A DNA stretch of 64,000 bases from Halococcus saccharolyticus DSM 5350 (GTDB lineage: Archaea; Halobacteriota; Halobacteria; Halobacteriales; Halococcaceae), in the NCBI RefSeq assembly GCF_000336915.1, contig NZ_AOMD01000021.1, positions 62,001 to 126,000 of the forward strand, in the 5' to 3' direction. The position numbers and the translations under genes were made by a program. Of this stretch, positions 61,198 through 64,000 are shown one piece after another. The notes under the pieces are model-generated. The model saw only the letters and a program-made list of their open reading frames with translations, did no database searches and was not told the origin of the DNA. The stretch's first letter is position 1. Each line of letters begins with the position of its first letter.

Positions 61198-61377
61198 ATG
61201 AACTCACAGTGTCCCCTGTGCAGCGAAGCGGTGAGCGAATCGTCACATCCGCGCCACCGAATCATCCTCGAAGACGAGAGCTCTTCCGCCCCGAACCGCA
61301 GATCTGAGCTCAGACTCTGTGCGGAGTGCTGGGAGACACTCTACTCAGCACCCTCTTCTGTTCACATTCCCGCCTAG
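61198..61377 (+). CDS. Two-CxxC zinc-finger micro-protein (59 aa), copy 4
   Basis: Starts MNSQCPLCSEAVSESSHPRH and ends LRLCAECWETLYSAPSSVHI plus two residues. Cysteine pairs are C5-x2-C8 and C41-x2-C44. The ending CAECWETLYSA resembles CSSCWKNLHKI of copy 6, so these two are paralogous. Two ATGs in tandem (61195 and 61198) are both possible. The upstream ATTCAAGTAGAGATATG is AT-rich and may hold the promoter. Confidence 0.65.
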   Translation: MNSQCPLCSEAVSESSHPRHRIILEDESSSAPNRRSELRLCAECWETLYSAPSSVHIPA

Positions 61378-61482
61378 GATTGCATCGGGAACGGATCTGT
61401 CTCGCTGTCAACTTCTCTTGAGACCACCTTGATTTATGAGCCACCACACTGACCGGCTCCGCACAACTTCGTTTGGACGCCG

Positions 61483-61671
61483 ATGAAAGGGAAAGAGATG
61501 CCACATGGGGGAGAACCGAGTATCGACAAGAGCCGTCTACTCCGGTGCGGAAAGTGCGGTGTGCTCCGTCCGGCACGGCCATCCGAGAACGGACTTATTC
61601 CACATGGACCGGAGAAAGGAGGCCGTTGTGATCTCTGTGGAAACGATGACTTCGTTCAGGTAATGGTCTAA
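61483..61671 (+). CDS. Two-CxxC zinc-finger micro-protein (62 aa), copy 5
   Basis: A 62-residue protein. Cysteine pairs are C22-x2-C25 and C49-x2-C52. From SRLLRCGKCGVLRPARP and CDLCGNDDFVQVMV it is a clear paralogue of copy 1 at 53729, ~7.7 kb away. An internal ATG (61498, MPHGGEPSIDKSR) preceded by AAAGGGAAAGAG is an alternative start that gives 57 residues, closer to copy 1. Confidence 0.7.
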   Translation: MKGKEMPHGGEPSIDKSRLLRCGKCGVLRPARPSENGLIPHGPEKGGRCDLCGNDDFVQVMV

Positions 61672-61855
61672 CTAAGCATTTGTTTCGGAAAGTGTCGGTT
61701 CTCTTTGTTTTCATATCGTATGGTGATAAATCCCACAGTAAATCCGAGTTGTGGCAGCACTGGTTCGAAATAGCACTGATTGCCGCGAGTGCAGGTATGT
61801 CGTTACGAAACCCCTGATTGACCACCTGATCGAACTATTACCATCCGGTCTGTGT

Positions 61856-61871
61856 CATGGCTTTAGCCATG
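61856..61871. repeat. Short hairpin CATGGC-TTTA-GCCATG
   Basis: A perfect 6-bp inverted repeat with a four-base loop. Hairpins of the type ATGGCTTTAGCCAT occur at the ends of IS200/IS605-family elements in haloarchaea, so this may be a relic end. It overlaps the 5' end of the frame of zinc-finger copy 6. Confidence 0.4.
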
Positions 61872-62060
61872 GCTGTCGTAGAAGAGACACGAGGAACTGG
61901 TAGTTGCTCGATGTGTGAGAAGACTCTTGATGTGAACGGGACCCAACAGATCATCCTGAGAAGCATGAGTCGGTGGGGTGTACAGGATCGGGTGACCCAC
62001 CAGGTGTGTTCGAGCTGTTGGAAGAATCTGCACAAAATCTTCGAGCCGCCGGACCAATGA
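61869..62060 (+). CDS. Two-CxxC zinc-finger micro-protein (63 aa), copy 6
   Basis: Starts MAVVEETRGTGSCSMCEKTL from ATG 61869 (a further ATG at 61857 lies inside a hairpin). Cysteine pairs are C13-x2-C16 and C47-x2-C50; the second is followed by WKNLHKIFEPP, as in copy 4. Last of the five consecutive plus-strand zinc-finger genes. It is followed directly by an overlapping ATGA and a short frame that is not called as a gene. Confidence 0.65.
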   Translation: MAVVEETRGTGSCSMCEKTLDVNGTQQIILRSMSRWGVQDRVTHQVCSSCWKNLHKIFEPPDQ

Positions 62061-62120
62061 CCAAAGGATCGACCTCACTGTCGATGCGTTCCGGAGCTAT
62101 TCTCGTCCGTGTGGATTCGA

Positions 62121-62594
62121 TCAGTCGAACGTTCGTTCCCGACTCGCTCGAGTGTCCGTACGCGTTCGGGTTGGTGGTCGGAGCGCTATTGGCCGTGATC
62201 TTCGGAAGGTGTACGTGGTGTCCGAAGTATCCTCGACGGTCCACCCTGTGAGATCGAGTGGTGCGTCGCCGGTGTTCTCGTAGGTGAGGTACTGGTCGTT
62301 CATGTTGTCGTTGTCGTTGCCGTCCGCGTCGGTCTGCAGACCGGCAAGCGAGAGGTCGCCCTCACCGACTTCCGATTCCTCACCCACCTCGCCGTCGGTT
62401 CCCTCGCTCTCATTGACTCCGTCAGTCTCCCCGCTCCCATCGCTCTCGTTGACCTCATCGTTCCCGTCGTCACAATTAGACCTGATTTGACGGCTGATGA
62501 GCCGGAGAGACGATCTCTTGATTGATCTGGAGAATTCGGTTGACCTCGAAGTAATTCTCCAGAGAGCTACACTCATTCGCCCGAAATCCCTCAT
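62121..62594 (-). pseudogene. Remnant of a lamin-tail-domain (LTD) protein
   Basis: The middle reads LSLAGLQTDADGNDNDNMND, then QYLTYENTGDAPLDLTGWTV and EDTSDTTYTF, a good match to the first half of haloarchaeal surface LTD domains. It is preceded by an acidic low-complexity linker (NESDGSGETDGVNESEGTDG). After YTF the frame turns into a basic, unrelated sequence (RRSRPIALRPPTRTRTD) and stops, so the second half of the domain is lost, and the N-terminus has no export signal. This looks like a decayed or truncated gene. Full-length relatives are extracellular or fused to nucleases. Confidence 0.6.
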
Positions 62595-62697
62595 CTAGAC
62601 AGTGCCGCTATGAGAGATATTCCATCCAACCGTTCGATTGTTTTCCAGCGGTGATCCATTTCGTCGAGTCGAACTATAACTGGCTGCCGACGAATGG

Positions 62698-63963
62698 ATG
62701 CGTATGCCCAGCAGAACCGAAACCGCGGATGTCGTTGTCGTCGGTTGTGGTCCTGGTGGAGCTGTACTCGCGTACCTCCTCGCGCGGAGCGGTGTCGATG
62801 TCGCCCTTCTCGAACGGGCTAGTACCTTCGAACGGGAGTATCGAGGGTTCGGCTGGAACCCGGGCGTCATTCGATTGTTCGACGAGATGGACGTTCTCGA
62901 CGACGTGCTCGATCTCGCTCACGAGACCGTCACTGAGGGGTCGTTCTCGCTCTACGGCGAGGAGGTCTCGGTTCTCGATTTCGACCTCCTCGATACCGAC
63001 TACTCGTATGCGCTCATGATGGAGCAGCCGGCGCTCCTCGAGTGTCTCGTCGACCACGCCAGTGGGTACGATCGGTTCTCGTTCCATCCTGCGACGACGG
63101 CGACCGACCTTCGAGCAGACGAATCGGGTGGATGTGGTGGCGTACACGCTCACGACCGGCAGGCCAACGAGGACGTCGAGTTCGAGGCGCGCGTCGTGGT
63201 TGGTGCGGACGGCCGATACTCGACGGTCCGGTCGAGGGCCGGCATCGATCCGGGACTGTTCGATTCGCCCATCGATCTCGTGTGGTTCAAACTCCCGAGC
63301 GGGACGGTCGACGCCAGCTCACAGGGTCGTATCGACCGCGACGGCGTTCTCGTCTATTTCGGGTTGGGCGGCGGCGATATTCAGGTGGGATATCTCGTCG
63401 AAGACGGTGAATGGCCCTCCATCCGGAATGCAGGGTTCGATGCGTTCCGAACCCGAGTCGCTGCGATCGATCCACACCTCGGATCCGTGATCGACACGCA
63501 TCTCGATGGGTTTCGTGACACGACCCTCCTGGATGTCGCACCAGGCCTCGCGGAGACGTGGACTCGGGAGGGTCTCCTGCTGCTGGGCGACGCTGCTCAC
63601 GTCGCCAGTCCGATCGGTGCACAAGGCAATCCCCTTGCCGTGGAAGATGCCGTCGTCGCTCACGACCTCCTCGTCGACGAACTCGCGAAAACCGGAGGGG
63701 TGCTATCCGCTGAGGCACTTCGTGCTTTCGAGACTCGACGGCGACCGAGTGTTGAACGCGTCACTTCGCTCCAGCGTCGTGCCGCAGCGAACCTCGCGTT
63801 CTGGCTCAACTACGGACGGTACGTCCCACCGTGGCTGGTTCGTGCGTCGACAGCGGCGTTCGGCTGGACGGTTCCACGATCGAAGCGGATTCGAGGACTG
63901 GTCGAGTCGTTCGCACTCGGTGACCGGTCGATTTCGGTCGCTCGCACGCATTTCACCGATTGA
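62698..63963 (+). CDS. FAD-dependent monooxygenase (PHBH-like)
   Basis: A 421-residue flavoprotein of the aromatic hydroxylase/geranylgeranyl reductase fold. The FAD-binding GxGxxG is VVVGCGPGGAVLAYLLARSG, the second motif is RVVVGADGRYSTVRSRAGI (DG), and GLLLLGDAAHVASPIGAQG is the GD motif. It uses NAD(P)H and O2 to hydroxylate or a reducing partner to saturate an unknown substrate. GAACTATAAC at 62671-62680 is ~20-27 bases upstream, the normal distance for a leaderless start at 62698 or 62704. It is intact and appears to end the accessory island. Confidence 0.9.
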   Translation: MRMPSRTETADVVVVGCGPGGAVLAYLLARSGVDVALLERASTFEREYRGFGWNPGVIRLFDEMDVLDDVLDLAHETVTEGSFSLYGEEVSVLDFDLLDTDYSYALMMEQPALLECLVDHASGYDRFSFHPATTATDLRADESGGCGGVHAHDRQANEDVEFEARVVVGADGRYSTVRSRAGIDPGLFDSPIDLVWFKLPSGTVDASSQGRIDRDGVLVYFGLGGGDIQVGYLVEDGEWPSIRNAGFDAFRTRVAAIDPHLGSVIDTHLDGFRDTTLLDVAPGLAETWTREGLLLLGDAAHVASPIGAQGNPLAVEDAVVAHDLLVDELAKTGGVLSAEALRAFETRRRPSVERVTSLQRRAAANLAFWLNYGRYVPPWLVRASTAAFGWTVPRSKRIRGLVESFALGDRSISVARTHFTD

Positions 63964-64000
63964 CAGAGCCAAAACCATTCTCTCAGGTATCGAGAGATGA

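Noticed and set aside
62057-62251. 65-codon frame overlapping the stop of zinc-finger copy 6, with a hydrophobic stretch and a late CxxC
   Set aside because: It lies antisense to the LTD remnant and has only one CxxC; it could be coding, but nothing supports it beyond the ATGA overlap.
1-64000. CRISPR array, rRNA, tRNA or complete IS element
   Set aside because: None was seen on reading: no regularly spaced repeats, no cloverleaf with a CCA-proximal T-arm and no intact transposase frame.

Overview
The window is chromosomal DNA from an extremely halophilic archaeon (class Halobacteria). The evidence is high GC with a strong G/C third-position bias, very acidic predicted proteins, mostly leaderless genes with archaeal TATA boxes about 27 bases upstream, and archaeal markers: sn-glycerol-1-phosphate dehydrogenase, FEN-1, aCPSF1/FttA, archaeal-type ProRS and HTH-10 (Bat-type) regulators. 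The genus cannot be fixed from the sequence; Halococcus or a relative is a guess. No rRNA, tRNA, CRISPR array or intact transposase was seen.

Bases 1-53,171 are ordinary, densely packed core genome. In order it holds: a partial NUDIX protein, a CAP-domain surface protein, an XPD/Rad3-like helicase, an AIR-synthase-fold protein, an ABC-2 exporter with a divergent HTH-10 regulator, EgsA (archaeal lipid backbone), an alkaline-phosphatase-superfamily 'sulfatase', sugar-isomerase/SDR/epimerase genes, a one-piece glutamate synthase, ProRS, a TAXI-TRAP uptake operon (binding protein, DUF1850, fused permease), an ABC exporter, aCPSF1, an O-methyltransferase, acyl-CoA synthetase and acyl-CoA dehydrogenase, a nitroreductase, an atypical Nramp-like transporter, fumarase, BolA, FEN-1, SDR, two GNATs, methyltransferases, a SELENBP1-like protein overlapping a 2Fe-2S ferredoxin, a cbiMNQO-type cobalt/nickel ECF operon, an S9 peptidase and a split two-gene methionine synthase.

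Bases 53,172 to about 62,650 form an accessory island. Coding density is lower, base composition is more AT-rich, and there are gene remnants (a decapitated and truncated SDR, a broken lamin-tail protein) and hairpins. Two gene types dominate. The first is four HTH-10 regulators in tandem on the minus strand, three of them close paralogues; one is frameshifted in a run of nine G, and one is preceded by a 22-codon leaderless ORF that overlaps its start. The second is six tiny two-CxxC zinc-finger proteins (49-67 aa) on the plus strand, five of them consecutive, one next to a different haloarchaeal HTH protein. This pairing of paralogous regulators with zinc micro-proteins is the best candidate here for an undescribed regulatory system. 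The window ends with an intact FAD-dependent monooxygenase.

All calls come from reading the sequence and from recalled family knowledge. No database search was run.
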